Below are positions 25,911-33,888 of a stretch of 64,000 nt of DNA, in pieces. Location of the stretch: NCBI GenBank assembly GCA_009779925.1, contig WRAZ01000001.1, positions 124,001 to 188,000 of the forward strand, read 5' to 3'. The notes under the pieces are model-generated. The model saw only the letters and a list, made by a program, of their open reading frames with translations, was not told where the DNA came from and made no database searches. Numbering within the stretch: the first letter of the stretch is position 1; each line of letters opens with the position of its first letter. Position numbers and translations under genes: made by a program. The DNA is from Chitinivibrionia bacterium. Its GTDB lineage: Bacteria; Fibrobacterota; Chitinivibrionia; Chitinivibrionales; Chitinivibrionaceae.

Positions 25911-27131
25911 TCACTCAAACGCTGAAGCCATATAATCAATTTCGCTTTTCTTTATTCCAAAACGCAGGGCAACATTCCGCCATTCTTTTTTCACGATTGC
26001 CTCGATATTTCCCGTGATTTCTTTTGCTTGTGCAAGCGACAGCGAAAATTCGTTGCAAACCGATAAAGCAATATCCGTGTTTGCCGAATAGTTGTCGTAG
26101 TCAATTTTAGTCGATAAAATTTTTGCTTTTACGTCGCGAGGAGTTGGGTTTATATCGTAAACAGGAGAAAGTCGCCACCCGTTGTTTTCGTATAAAAATC
26201 CGTGATTGCGCAAATGGTCGTCGGTGTTGGAAATCAGTATCGAGAAAATTATTCGCTTGAATAATTCCATTTTATCGGCGTTTGGATTTGAGCCGTATTG
26301 CGCCAAAGAATAAGCAATTTCCAGATAACTATGCTCTTCGTTGTCGTTGGCGTTTAACATTGTCATCGCCGAAATAAACGGAATTCTTTTTTCGCCGAGC
26401 CTGTCAAACCTTTCTATAATTAACACATTCTTTTTATCGACCGTTTCAATGCGAAACTTTGGAACATTTACGCCTGCTTTTTGCGCAAGCGTTAATGCAA
26501 CCGCTTCCCATAAAACAACGTTGTAAAAGTCGTCTTTTTTCGGGAATTTTGCTATCGAAATATGCCCGTTTATATCTATCATAGACGACTTTGGTCTTGC
26601 GCCGCCAAGCGACGAACCGGGCTCGAGCAGTAATTGCAAGTCCTGTTCTTTTTCGGATTTATCTATAATTTTTTGCGAGGCGTAAAGCAATTTTGAAAGC
26701 AAAATCAGCGGCGGAATACTATTTTTTTGAGAGTTGTGCAGAAAAATTTCGTCGTTTTTTTCCGTAAATCTAAGCGCTCCTTGACGAACAAAGTCATTAA
26801 CTCCCAACAAATAATCACATTCGCTTAAGGTTTGCGGCGGGCGTTTTTCGTTTTTTGCGTGCAACTGCTCGGCTCTGTTCATCAAAATTCGCCCCCACCT
26901 GTCAGGCATAGTGTCGCCAATAGCGCCGAAAGGGGCTTTGTTTCTGTGAAATTGCCCTTGCGATAATTTTAACAGCGGCTCTATTGCAAAACGTCGTTTG
27001 TCGTTGAGCCATTCCTGTGAATATTCAAAAGAAAATGTTTCCTGTCCATTGCGAAAATTACTCCACAAAGTTGCAATTTTGTGGTTTTGCCCGTCCGAAT
27101 TTAACCAAACGCCGATATTTCTGTTGCTCAT
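25911..27131 (-). CDS. hipA: HipA-family toxin kinase
   Basis: Serine/threonine kinase toxin; characterised HipA proteins phosphorylate aminoacyl-tRNA synthetases and induce persistence. 406 residues. The N-terminal HipA_N domain includes GDTMPDRWG. The kinase signature SSLGGARPK is at 173-181, ERFDR at 240-244, the catalytic loop NTDDHLRNHGF at 302-312 and the metal-binding YDINP at 325-329. All key catalytic residues appear intact. It overlaps the antitoxin gene by four bases (ATGA), as usual for this pair, with antitoxin first. The target cannot be told from sequence. Confidence 0.93.
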   Translation of the reverse strand: MSNRNIGVWLNSDGQNHKIATLWSNFRNGQETFSFEYSQEWLNDKRRFAIEPLLKLSQGQFHRNKAPFGAIGDTMPDRWGRILMNRAEQLHAKNEKRPPQTLSECDYLLGVNDFVRQGALRFTEKNDEIFLHNSQKNSIPPLILLSKLLYASQKIIDKSEKEQDLQLLLEPGSSLGGARPKSSMIDINGHISIAKFPKKDDFYNVVLWEAVALTLAQKAGVNVPKFRIETVDKKNVLIIERFDRLGEKRIPFISAMTMLNANDNEEHSYLEIAYSLAQYGSNPNADKMELFKRIIFSILISNTDDHLRNHGFLYENNGWRLSPVYDINPTPRDVKAKILSTKIDYDNYSANTDIALSVCNEFSLSLAQAKEITGNIEAIVKKEWRNVALRFGIKKSEIDYMASAFE

Positions 27132-27448
27132 TTTTCACTCCTCGGCGACCGAATTCTCTTCGGAAGTTGCTCGTCTGCAAGGACTTTTCCCGTAAAATCA
27201 TATTTTATATCGGCGATGTCTTTCAGGCGCTCTATCATATCCAAACAAAACAAAACAGAGGCATACGCCGCCATAGAAACGCTTGCCTCGCCCTTTTCTA
27301 TTTTGGAGAGAGTAATCTTCGATATTCCCGCTCTTTCCGCCATAAGAGCAGTCGTTATTCTCCTGCGTTTTCGCGCGTTGCCAATGTCTTGCCCTAATTT
27401 GATTATGGCAAATTTTACAGGAATATAGATATTTATCGCTTTCGACAT
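27128..27448 (-). CDS. hipB: HipB-like XRE-family antitoxin
   Basis: 106 residues with a helix-turn-helix near 19-75: LGQDIGNARKRRRITTALMA, ERAGISKITLSKIEKGEASV. It is expected to bind HipA and repress the operon. The C-terminal tail (KRIRSPRSEK) is basic. AAAGGAG lies before ATG 27448, and a short AT-rich palindrome (27476-27488) stands where an autoregulatory operator would be. It overlaps hipA by four bases. Confidence 0.9.
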   Translation of the reverse strand: MSKAINIYIPVKFAIIKLGQDIGNARKRRRITTALMAERAGISKITLSKIEKGEASVSMAAYASVLFCLDMIERLKDIADIKYDFTGKVLADEQLPKRIRSPRSEK

Positions 27449-27475
27449 TTTTCGCTCCTTTTGCAGTTAAAGCAT

Positions 27476-27488
27476 AGTATAATATACT
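27476..27488. promoter_or_regulatory. Candidate hipBA operator/promoter palindrome
   Basis: AGTATA-A-TATACT, a perfect 13-base palindrome 28 bases upstream of the hipB start. It fits autorepression by an XRE protein, but it could equally be part of the AT-rich promoter. Confidence 0.35.
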
Positions 27489-27532
27489 TTGTGCCGCGTA
27501 TTGTATGCGATAGTTTGTTTTATTTTTGAAAA

Positions 27533-27615
27533 ATGGCTTGGAGTAAACCTGTTGAAGGTGCTTGTCCAAGTTGCGGATGTACCGAAGAAAGAAGATTAAC
27601 TAAAACTGCAACCCT
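27533..27615 (+). pseudogene. Relic of topA C-terminal zinc ribbon and tail
   Basis: Reading from ATG 27533, the frame gives MAWSKPVEGACPSCGCT, then EERRL, then TKTAT. The first block matches topA codons at 25556-25600 (WNKPVEDTCPSCGCT): 12 of 15 residues and 36 of 45 bases are identical. The TKTAT block matches the topA tail near 25727. The sequence between these blocks in topA is missing. The short frame continues to a stop at 27646, but its end only reads antisense through znuA. It is best explained as a deleted duplicate or ancestral remnant of topA, now separated from it by hipBA. Confidence 0.75.
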
Positions 27616-28481
27616 CGAAACAAATTCTCGTAGTTTCTTTGCATAAATTCAAAGAAACTTGTTCTTTGGTCGAAATCTTGCTGAGTTATTGTATGAACGC
27701 TGTAAAGCGGAAGAATTTCCACGCCTGTTTCGTTGGCTATTGTTTGGGCGAGCGCTTTGCTTTCGAGGGCGTCGTAAAAGATGTATTCTGTTCCGTTTTT
27801 GCGAATTTGGTCGATAATCGTCGCAACTTGTTTTGGCGACGGCTCCACCGATGAGGTAAATCCTTGCATTACGGGTATGAATTCTAAATTGTACCTGTTT
27901 GCAAAATATGAAAATGAATTGTGTCCTGCGAAAAATACTTCGCGTCGTTTGACTGTTGCAAACTGCTCTTTGTAGCGCAAGTCCAAATCACTGAATAGCT
28001 TAATTAAATTTTGTGCGTTTTCATTAAAAAACTCTGCGTTTTTAGGCAAAAGTTTGATTAAATTATCGCGGATTGTTTCTATTATATGCGGTATTCTTTC
28101 GGGATCTATCCAAATGTGCGGGTCGGCGGCGCTGTTTTGAGCGTGGCTGTGGTCGTGGTTGTTGTCATTGCAAATATGAAGCTCTCCCGCCGCGGCAAAA
28201 GAGACGGACGATTTCGCTCTTTGAGCAAATTTACTCGCCCACGGCTCAAAATCCGCGGAAATGTAGAAAAATAAATTTGCCGCGCTTATATTGGCGACGT
28301 CTTTGGGTTTCGGATTAAAAGAGTGCGGGTCTATCCCCGGTCCTGCAAGAAGTATAAGGTCAACCTCGTTTTGGGCGACAACGGATACCATATCGTATAT
28401 CGGATAAATAGAAACAACAACAAGCGGTTTGTTGGAAAAAACCGCTGAAGTTAAAAGTAAAAGCGCCGCAAAGAACCTCAT
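27600..28481 (-). CDS. ZnuA/TroA-like metal-binding ABC transporter solute-binding protein
   Basis: Periplasmic zinc/manganese-binding protein of cluster 9. Signal peptide FFAALLLLTSAVFS. The conserved metal ligand regions are DPHSFNPKPKD, ADPHIWIDPE, FFAGHNSFSYFA, and the late Asp in YFYDALESK-like sequence. A short His/Asp-rich loop (NDNNHDHSHA) of the type found in zinc-specific members precedes ADPHIW. ATG 28481 has GGAG five bases upstream; an ATG at 28499 is less likely. No permease or ATPase gene is adjacent. The neighbouring L28 has CxxC zinc motifs, so zinc homeostasis may link them. Confidence 0.88.
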   Translation of the reverse strand: MRFFAALLLLTSAVFSNKPLVVVSIYPIYDMVSVVAQNEVDLILLAGPGIDPHSFNPKPKDVANISAANLFFYISADFEPWASKFAQRAKSSVSFAAAGELHICNDNNHDHSHAQNSAADPHIWIDPERIPHIIETIRDNLIKLLPKNAEFFNENAQNLIKLFSDLDLRYKEQFATVKRREVFFAGHNSFSYFANRYNLEFIPVMQGFTSSVEPSPKQVATIIDQIRKNGTEYIFYDALESKALAQTIANETGVEILPLYSVHTITQQDFDQRTSFFEFMQRNYENLFRGLQF

Positions 28482-28502
28482 AGTTCTCCGTCCGTCCAAA
28501 GA

Positions 28503-28685
28503 TTAAACCTTAGACAAAGATTTTAGACATCTCATACAAATTTTTGCATTTTTGTTGACGCCGTCGATTTCGAGTTTCACATTACGAATATTAGGTTTAA
28601 ATATTCTTTTGCTCACGTTATGAGCGTGTGATACCGAACCGCCCGAAACAGGCGCTCTTCCGCAAACATCACAAGATCTTGACAT
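28503..28685 (-). CDS. rpmB: 50S ribosomal protein L28
   Basis: 60 residues: MSRSCDVCGRAPVSGGSVSH, then the family stretch RIFKPNIRNV and the C-terminal ICMRCLKSLSKV. Two CxxC pairs make this the zinc-binding (C+) form. A GGAGGA ribosome site is seen upstream of the ATG. It stands alone with znuA downstream rather than next to rpmG. Confidence 0.95.
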   Translation of the reverse strand: MSRSCDVCGRAPVSGGSVSHAHNVSKRIFKPNIRNVKLEIDGVNKNAKICMRCLKSLSKV

Positions 28686-28860
28686 TTATATATCCTCCAA
28701 ATTTTTTTGTTTTCGTAGAAAATCAGCACTAAAATATTTTTTGCCGCAAACAAAAAACAAGAAAATGACAAATTATTTGCATATTTTTTGTTTTTCACTC
28801 CTTTGTTGAGGGGAAAATGATTTATTTTGTACACATAAACTAAAAACAAAAGGAGAAAAT

Positions 28861-29364
28861 ATGAATAATTTCTTAAAAACCGCGATTATATTTGTCGCTT
28901 TAATTTCAATACCTGCTTTTGCGCAGATGGAACTTATTTTAGGCGGACAAAGAGCAAGACAGGACACGACAGGCAGGGCGGGAATAACCGACGAAAGATG
29001 TCCTGAATATTTTATGAGCGCCGAAGAGGTCGCGGCGCTTGAAGGCATTCGCGGACAAACCATAACCGGCGCAAGAAGCCGCGCGAGCGTTATGCGCTTT
29101 ATTGACAGAAACTCCAATACCGTTCGCAGAGAATATCGCGACCATATTCTTGCAGGCAACACTCTTTCGGGCGGAATGATAGTCCGCTTCAAAATTGACG
29201 CGCAGGGAAACGTATTTGAGTGCAGAATTGTAGAAAGCAATATAGAGCACGTAATTTTTCAGAAAAACGTAGTAAATGCGATAAGAAGATGGCAATTCCC
29301 GCAAATAGACGTCGAAAATGACACAACGATTGTGGAATATCCGTTTGTTTTTGACCGAATGTAG
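28861..29364 (+). CDS. Secreted protein with TonB/AgmX-type C-terminal domain
   Basis: 167 residues: signal peptide ending PAFA, a polar middle, and a C-terminal TonB-like fold (GGMIVRFKIDAQGNVFECRI, VVNAIRRWQFP, TTIVEYPFVF). It lacks the N-terminal membrane anchor and Pro-rich spacer of true TonB, so it resembles the AgmX/PglI or energy-transducer C-terminal domain found in periplasmic proteins. AAAGGAG precedes the ATG. A hairpin follows the stop. Confidence 0.7.
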   Translation: MNNFLKTAIIFVALISIPAFAQMELILGGQRARQDTTGRAGITDERCPEYFMSAEEVAALEGIRGQTITGARSRASVMRFIDRNSNTVRREYRDHILAGNTLSGGMIVRFKIDAQGNVFECRIVESNIEHVIFQKNVVNAIRRWQFPQIDVENDTTIVEYPFVFDRM

Positions 29365-29395
29365 AAAAAAAAGGGCGACCGATGGCGGTCGCCCC
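29365..29395 (-). terminator. Rho-independent terminator of the modular secreted protein gene
   Basis: GGGCGACCG pairs with CGGTCGCCC around a four-base loop, followed on the minus strand by eight T. It lies just past the stop of the gene at 29404. On the plus strand it has no T-run. Confidence 0.8.
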
Positions 29396-29403
29396 TACAA
29401 AAA

Positions 29404-31338
29404 TTATCTAATCGAAATTCTTCTTACCAAAGATGCGTTTGCACCTTGAACACGAACGATTGCAATACCTCTTGCCAAATCGTTTCCGACTGTCAATGAG
29501 TTTGCGCCCGCAACAAGATTTGCTTTTGTCTGCGCAAGACGTCTGCCGTCAACGCTGTAGATACCGATGGTATAGCTTCCTGCGGTTGAAACATTCAGGT
29601 TAATGTTTCCAGCGGAAATTCCCGTTACCGCAATTCTGTTAGCCGTTCTTGCCGTTCTTGCATTGGAGATTATTCCGCTGGAGCCGCCTCCGCAATCTGT
29701 GGGAGCTGTTCCGAAAATCAGTTTAAGCGAAATAACTTCAAGCTCAACGGTTTGCCCGTAGTTCAAGTGAGAGAACGTAAGTCCTGCAAAATCGCCTCTT
29801 CTGCCCGCTACCGCCGCCAAACAAAGATTATCGGGACTTTCGGGGTCGAAGCCTGTAGGGGGATGCGGAGGTCTTAAAAACTGGCTCAGTTGCAACATTA
29901 CAGGAGTTGGGGTGGTAGCGGGAACTAAAGTTGCATTGTAATTTACGGATGTTGGCGCACCTGTGTTGTTTAAGCCGATACCGAGAAGAAGCGGACGGTT
30001 GGAAGTATATGTAATTTCAACGGATACAAGTTCGTCAAAATCCATGGGCCACGTTCCGAGTCCAAGGAAGGGCCAGTTGTCTCCCTCAGGTGTTCCCAAA
30101 GTCAATTCCGCAACCAAAGCTCCGTCAACTTTCAAGCCCGTCTGATTTGGTATCGGAGCTCCGTCGAAATCAACTCTTGAGCCGCCAAAATTGTCAGTGA
30201 ATGATGACCAGCTGTTCCATTCCCAATCGATAAGTTGAAGATAATTCGTAGGCTCAAAAACAGCCGTTATTGTTGTGTCGCTGTTTACTATAACAGTAAG
30301 CGGATTATCGGTGGATGCAATTCCTTCCCAACGAACAAATCTATGCCTGTCCGCCGCAATTGCCGCTACTATAACCTGAGAGCTCCCGTCCACGGAGCCC
30401 CAACCTTCAGGAAGTGTCGGTGAGTTAACCCAGCCCATACTGTGGTCAGCAGGATTTGCCGCCAGCGTTATTAAAAATTGTTGTGCTGCCGCAGGATTAA
30501 CTGTAATAGAGAAATCCTGCGTGTAGTCTGTTGTTTCTGTTTCTCCGTTGATAATCGTTGCTCTTACTATTACAGTTCCTTCCGTTGTTGCAGTCAATGA
30601 ATTTCCTGTAATTGTCGCGCCTTCCGTTGTGTTTGTCGGCGAAATCGACCAAGCAATCGTTTTGTTTGTTGCGTTTGCCGGAGCTACCGTTCCCGTCAAA
30701 GGCAAAGCTGTGCCTACCGTTGCTGTTGTCGGAACGCCTGTGATGTTGCTTACAGCAACAAACCCTAAGGGATTGTCTTCGCCGAAATTTAATATGAGAG
30801 ATGAAACAACAAAACTGCCGCCCGTTCCGAAAGGGACAGTCAAACCGAAACCTGTAATTTGGTCTAACACGGTCGCAACATCTATTTGCTCTACACCCTG
30901 CCAATCAGGACGAACAATCGTATTCAAAGGAATATTTACGGGCGTTGGATTTTCCGCGGCAAGAAGTTCTCTTCTGAAACCTGTACCGTCATTTTGCCCT
31001 ATCGGAGACATCAATGTAAGGCGAAGCGTTCCCGTTGCCGTGTATATAATGTCTATGCTTGCGAGCCCGGTCAAATTGATAAAACCGGCAGATTGACTGC
31101 CTAATGCTGTGGTTATCGACGCCCATGGATTGACTGCCGGTGATGGCGCCAATTCAATTACACCGTTTAGTGGGTTCTGAACATCGTCTACAATTCTGGA
31201 AGTAGAGCCCATAGCGTCCATATCCCACGATGCTGCTCCCCACAAAATTCTGGAATCACCCATTAATTCAATTGGCTCTGGCGTATTCGCCCATACCATT
31301 GATACCGCCGCCAATGCTACCATTAAAAATTTCTTCAT
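29404..31338 (-). CDS. Modular secreted protein: two CBM-like domains, Big2-like, InlB-like repeat and C-terminal sorting domain
   Basis: 644 residues. Signal peptide MKKFLMVALAAVSMVWA, then a carbohydrate-binding-like beta-sandwich (about 20-190), a bacterial Ig-like Big2 domain (about 192-280, VSNITGVPTTATVGTALPL), an InlB B-repeat-like module (about 283-360, HRFVRWEGI, TTITAVFEP), a second sandwich (about 362-545) related to the first, and an 80-residue C-terminus (NLNVSTAGSYTIGIYSVDGR) of the T9SS/Fibrobacter type ending RRISIR. No catalytic domain is seen. Likely a cell-surface polysaccharide-binding or matrix protein. ATG 31338 has AAGGAG; an in-frame start at 31386 is rejected. Confidence 0.75.
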   Translation of the reverse strand: MKKFLMVALAAVSMVWANTPEPIELMGDSRILWGAASWDMDAMGSTSRIVDDVQNPLNGVIELAPSPAVNPWASITTALGSQSAGFINLTGLASIDIIYTATGTLRLTLMSPIGQNDGTGFRRELLAAENPTPVNIPLNTIVRPDWQGVEQIDVATVLDQITGFGLTVPFGTGGSFVVSSLILNFGEDNPLGFVAVSNITGVPTTATVGTALPLTGTVAPANATNKTIAWSISPTNTTEGATITGNSLTATTEGTVIVRATIINGETETTDYTQDFSITVNPAAAQQFLITLAANPADHSMGWVNSPTLPEGWGSVDGSSQVIVAAIAADRHRFVRWEGIASTDNPLTVIVNSDTTITAVFEPTNYLQLIDWEWNSWSSFTDNFGGSRVDFDGAPIPNQTGLKVDGALVAELTLGTPEGDNWPFLGLGTWPMDFDELVSVEITYTSNRPLLLGIGLNNTGAPTSVNYNATLVPATTPTPVMLQLSQFLRPPHPPTGFDPESPDNLCLAAVAGRRGDFAGLTFSHLNYGQTVELEVISLKLIFGTAPTDCGGGSSGIISNARTARTANRIAVTGISAGNINLNVSTAGSYTIGIYSVDGRRLAQTKANLVAGANSLTVGNDLARGIAIVRVQGANASLVRRISIR

Positions 31339-31512
31339 TAAAAACTCCTTTGAAAAAACATTTATATCATATAATTTCCGCAACAAATATAATAAATTAC
31401 ACAGGGTTTTGCACTAAAAAGTGTGTTTTTTATGGAAATAAAACGTAAAAACCCCTTTTGTCTGCAGAAAAAAAGTATTTTCCCCTCGAAATTTTACAGA
31501 GGATATAGAAAA

Positions 31513-33309
31513 ATGGAACAGAAAAACTTACGAAACGTCGCAATTATCGCTCACGTTGACCACGGAAAAACCACGCTTGTAGATAAACTTTTTGAACAAG
31601 GCGGTATGTTTGGAGAAAGAGAAGCCCGACAAGACAGAATGATGGACTCAATGGACATCGAAAAAGAACGCGGAATAACGATTGCCGCTAAAAACGGAAC
31701 GCTTCACTATCGCGACCACTGCATAAATATTATCGACACTCCGGGGCACGCGGATTTCGGCGGACAGGTCGAGCGCGTTTTGCGAATGGCGGACGGCGTT
31801 TTGCTTGTGGTGGACGCTCAGGAAGGTCCTATGCCGCAGACGTTTTTCGTGCTGAAAAAGGCGCTTCAATTCCGCTTGCCTATTATTGTAGTGGTAAATA
31901 AAATAGACAAACCCGCGGCTCGTCCCGACTATGCCGTGGATATGGTTTTTGACTTGTTCGTAAAATTGGACGCTCCAAGCGAACTGCTTGATTTTCCTAT
32001 AATTTATACTTCGGCAAAAAAAGGAATAGCAACGCTCGATTACAAAAAAGAAGGCACCGATATGAAGCCGCTTTTGGATATGATTATCGAAAAAATTCCG
32101 ATGCCGAAAGGGTCAATTACAGAACCGCTTCAAATGCTTGTAAGCTCGCTCGACTATTCGCCGTTTTTGGGACGCTTGGGTATCGGAAAAATCACATCGG
32201 GCAAAATGAACATTAACGCGCCAATCGTGGTTATCGACCGCGACGGAAACTCAAAACCCGCGAGAATTTCAAAAATTTACCGTTTTGAAAAGAACGAAAA
32301 AGTGCCGACAACAGAGGCGATTTGCGGAGAAATTGTTGCCGTTGCAGGGCTCGAAGACATTACTGTCGGCGTTACTTACACCTGCCCACAAAATCCGCGC
32401 CCGCTTCCTCCAGTTGAGATAGACCCGCCGACAATTTCTATGAATTTTGTTCCTAATGACTCGGGTTTTGCGGGAAAAGAAGGCGAATTTGTAACATCGC
32501 GCCACATCGGCGACCGTCTCGCAAAAGAAACATTGTCCGACGTTGCGCTTAAAGTAGAAGAATTAACCGATCGCGTTGGTTTTAAGGTTTCGGGAAGAGG
32601 CGAATTACACCTTTCGATTTTGATAGAAACAATGCGCCGCGAAAAATACGAATTGCAAGTGACACGTCCGCAGGTAATCTACAAAGAAGGCGAAAAAGGC
32701 GGAAAGCTTGAGCCGTGGGAAGAGCTTACAATCGACGTTGACCCGCAATACCAAGGCGCGGTAATCAGCAGGTTGGGCGAGCGCAAAGGGCAAATGGTTT
32801 CTATGGAGCCAACCGACGGCGGAATGACGCGTCTTATATACCATATTCCCACGCGCGGACTTTTGGGTTATCGCGGCGAATTTATGACCGACACTCGCGG
32901 AATGGGAATTATGAACTACATTTTCCACGCTTATCTGCCTTTTGCAGGCGAAATAAAAAACCGTCATAAAGGCGCAATGATTGTAAAAGAAAACTGTACA
33001 TCTCTTGCATACCCGCTCGACAACCTGCAAGAACGCGGCACCTTGTTCATAGGACCGGGAGTAGAATGCTATGCGGGAATGATAATCGGCGAACATTGCC
33101 GTGAGAACGATATTGTAGTAAATCCCGCAAAAGGCAAAAAACTCACCAATCACCGCGCTTCTGGCAGCGACGACGCCGTTGCATTAACTCCGCACAGAGT
33201 TATGGGATTGGAAGACTGCATAGACTGGATTAGCGATGAAGAAATGGTCGAAGTTACTCCTAAAAACATAAGAATGCGTAAAATGCACGGCTACGGAACG
33301 AATTTGTGA
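31513..33309 (+). CDS. typA: Ribosome-binding GTPase TypA/BipA
   Basis: Translational GTPase that acts on the ribosome during stress and large-subunit assembly. 598 residues. G1 [11 protein letters not shown]2 region ERGITI, G3 [11 protein letters not shown]4 NKIDKP, G5 TSAKKG. Domains II and III follow, and the TypA-specific C-terminal domain includes [15 protein letters not shown] and TPKNIRMRK near the end. ATG 31513 has AGAGGA nine bases upstream; the start at 31423 would add 30 residues before the conserved start. Confidence 0.96.
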   Translation: MEQKNLRNVAIIAHVDHGKTTLVDKLFEQGGMFGEREARQDRMMDSMDIEKERGITIAAKNGTLHYRDHCINIIDTPGHADFGGQVERVLRMADGVLLVVDAQEGPMPQTFFVLKKALQFRLPIIVVVNKIDKPAARPDYAVDMVFDLFVKLDAPSELLDFPIIYTSAKKGIATLDYKKEGTDMKPLLDMIIEKIPMPKGSITEPLQMLVSSLDYSPFLGRLGIGKITSGKMNINAPIVVIDRDGNSKPARISKIYRFEKNEKVPTTEAICGEIVAVAGLEDITVGVTYTCPQNPRPLPPVEIDPPTISMNFVPNDSGFAGKEGEFVTSRHIGDRLAKETLSDVALKVEELTDRVGFKVSGRGELHLSILIETMRREKYELQVTRPQVIYKEGEKGGKLEPWEELTIDVDPQYQGAVISRLGERKGQMVSMEPTDGGMTRLIYHIPTRGLLGYRGEFMTDTRGMGIMNYIFHAYLPFAGEIKNRHKGAMIVKENCTSLAYPLDNLQERGTLFIGPGVECYAGMIIGEHCRENDIVVNPAKGKKLTNHRASGSDDAVALTPHRVMGLEDCIDWISDEEMVEVTPKNIRMRKMHGYGTNL

Positions 33310-33319
33310 GAATAGAACG

Positions 33320-33430
33320 TTGCTAAAAGTTGAAAAACACACTGTTTTGCATTGCGAAAAGTTGAGGTTTTGGCGTATTTTCAATTGCGAAAAGTTGTGT
33401 TTTTTGTTTTTTTGCCCTTGCGAAAAGCTG
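33320..33430. repeat. Four 13-bp direct repeats at a 32-33 bp period
   Basis: TTGCGAAAAGTTG occurs at 33352 and 33385 exactly, with one-base variants at 33320 (TTGCTAAAAGTTG) and 33418 (TTGCGAAAAGCTG). Starts are 32, 33 and 33 bases apart, so the unit is 13 bases plus a 19-20 base unrelated spacer. The last copy ends eight bases before the TAGTATTTT box that precedes the AAA pseudogene. The layout is that of an iteron or operator array. It is too short in repeat and spacer for an ordinary CRISPR, and no cas genes are nearby. Confidence 0.8.
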
Positions 33431-33438
33431 TGGTGATA

Positions 33439-33447
33439 TAGTATTTT
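33439..33447 (+). promoter_or_regulatory. Putative -10 box (TAGTATTTT) upstream of AAA pseudogene
   Basis: Same nonamer as upstream of rodZ and fusA, 23 bases before the pseudogene ATG and directly after the repeat array. TTGCGA of the last repeat lies 15 bases upstream and could serve as a -35. Confidence 0.4.
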
Positions 33448-33469
33448 CTCCTTAAAACAGGAGGTTCTT

Positions 33470-33741
33470 ATGCTAAAAAGAAAAATGACGGATAAATTAC
33501 TCGAATGTGGGCAAAAAATATAACGTCGGACGTTATTGACAAATTGAGAGAGGCATACGAAAACACCTACCCGCTTGACGATTTTTTGCACGAACGGGTT
33601 TAAAAAAATTACAGAGAATTTTTGATTGTCGGCGAAATACAGGGAAAACTTAACAAGCGTATTGTCCTGAGCAAATACAATACGGAGGTGGGCGACAACG
33701 GCGTTATTTATTATCCGCTGTATATGGCTATGTTTTTGTGA
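33470..33741 (+). pseudogene. Decayed AAA-family ATPase (DUF4143-type)
   Basis: The ATG with GGAGG ribosome site begins MLKRKMTDKLLE, the usual opening of this ATPase family. The frame then shifts at about 33505 into DVIDKLREAYENTYPLDDF, HERV, an in-frame TAA, KNYREFLIVGEIQG, and jumps to the family's C-terminal end KRIVLSKYNTEVGDNGVI, YYPLYMAMFL. Family members have roughly 400-480 residues; about 90 remain, and the Walker motifs are absent. Frameshift, nonsense and internal deletions all agree on decay. The leader and promoter region look preserved. Confidence 0.8.
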
Positions 33742-33831
33742 TTTAAGGGGCGAATTCCGATTGTGTTTAGCCAAGAACATTTTATTTTCAGTTTCAAAAA
33801 AATGAAATTATCACTTGCATTCGGCGGCATT

Positions 33832-33840
33832 TAGTATTTT
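33832..33840 (+). promoter_or_regulatory. Putative -10 box (TAGTATTTT) at the head of the glycan island
   Basis: 49 bases upstream of the first glycosyltransferase gene (33889), with AAGGAG and a three-codon ATG-AGG-TTT-TAG mini-frame in between. Same nonamer as elsewhere in the window. Confidence 0.35.
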
Positions 33841-33888
33841 TTGGCATAAGGAGCAAAAATAAAGTCAAAATATGAGGTTTTAGTATCT

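Noticed and set aside
33320-33430. CRISPR array reading of the four 13-bp repeats
   Set aside because: Repeat and spacers are too short, only four units exist, and there are no cas genes.
33184-33780. Minus-strand 198-codon frame across the end of typA and the repeat array, with NFSQ every 11 residues
   Set aside because: The 11-residue periodicity is only the 33-bp repeat read in frame. The frame runs antisense through typA and has no ribosome site.
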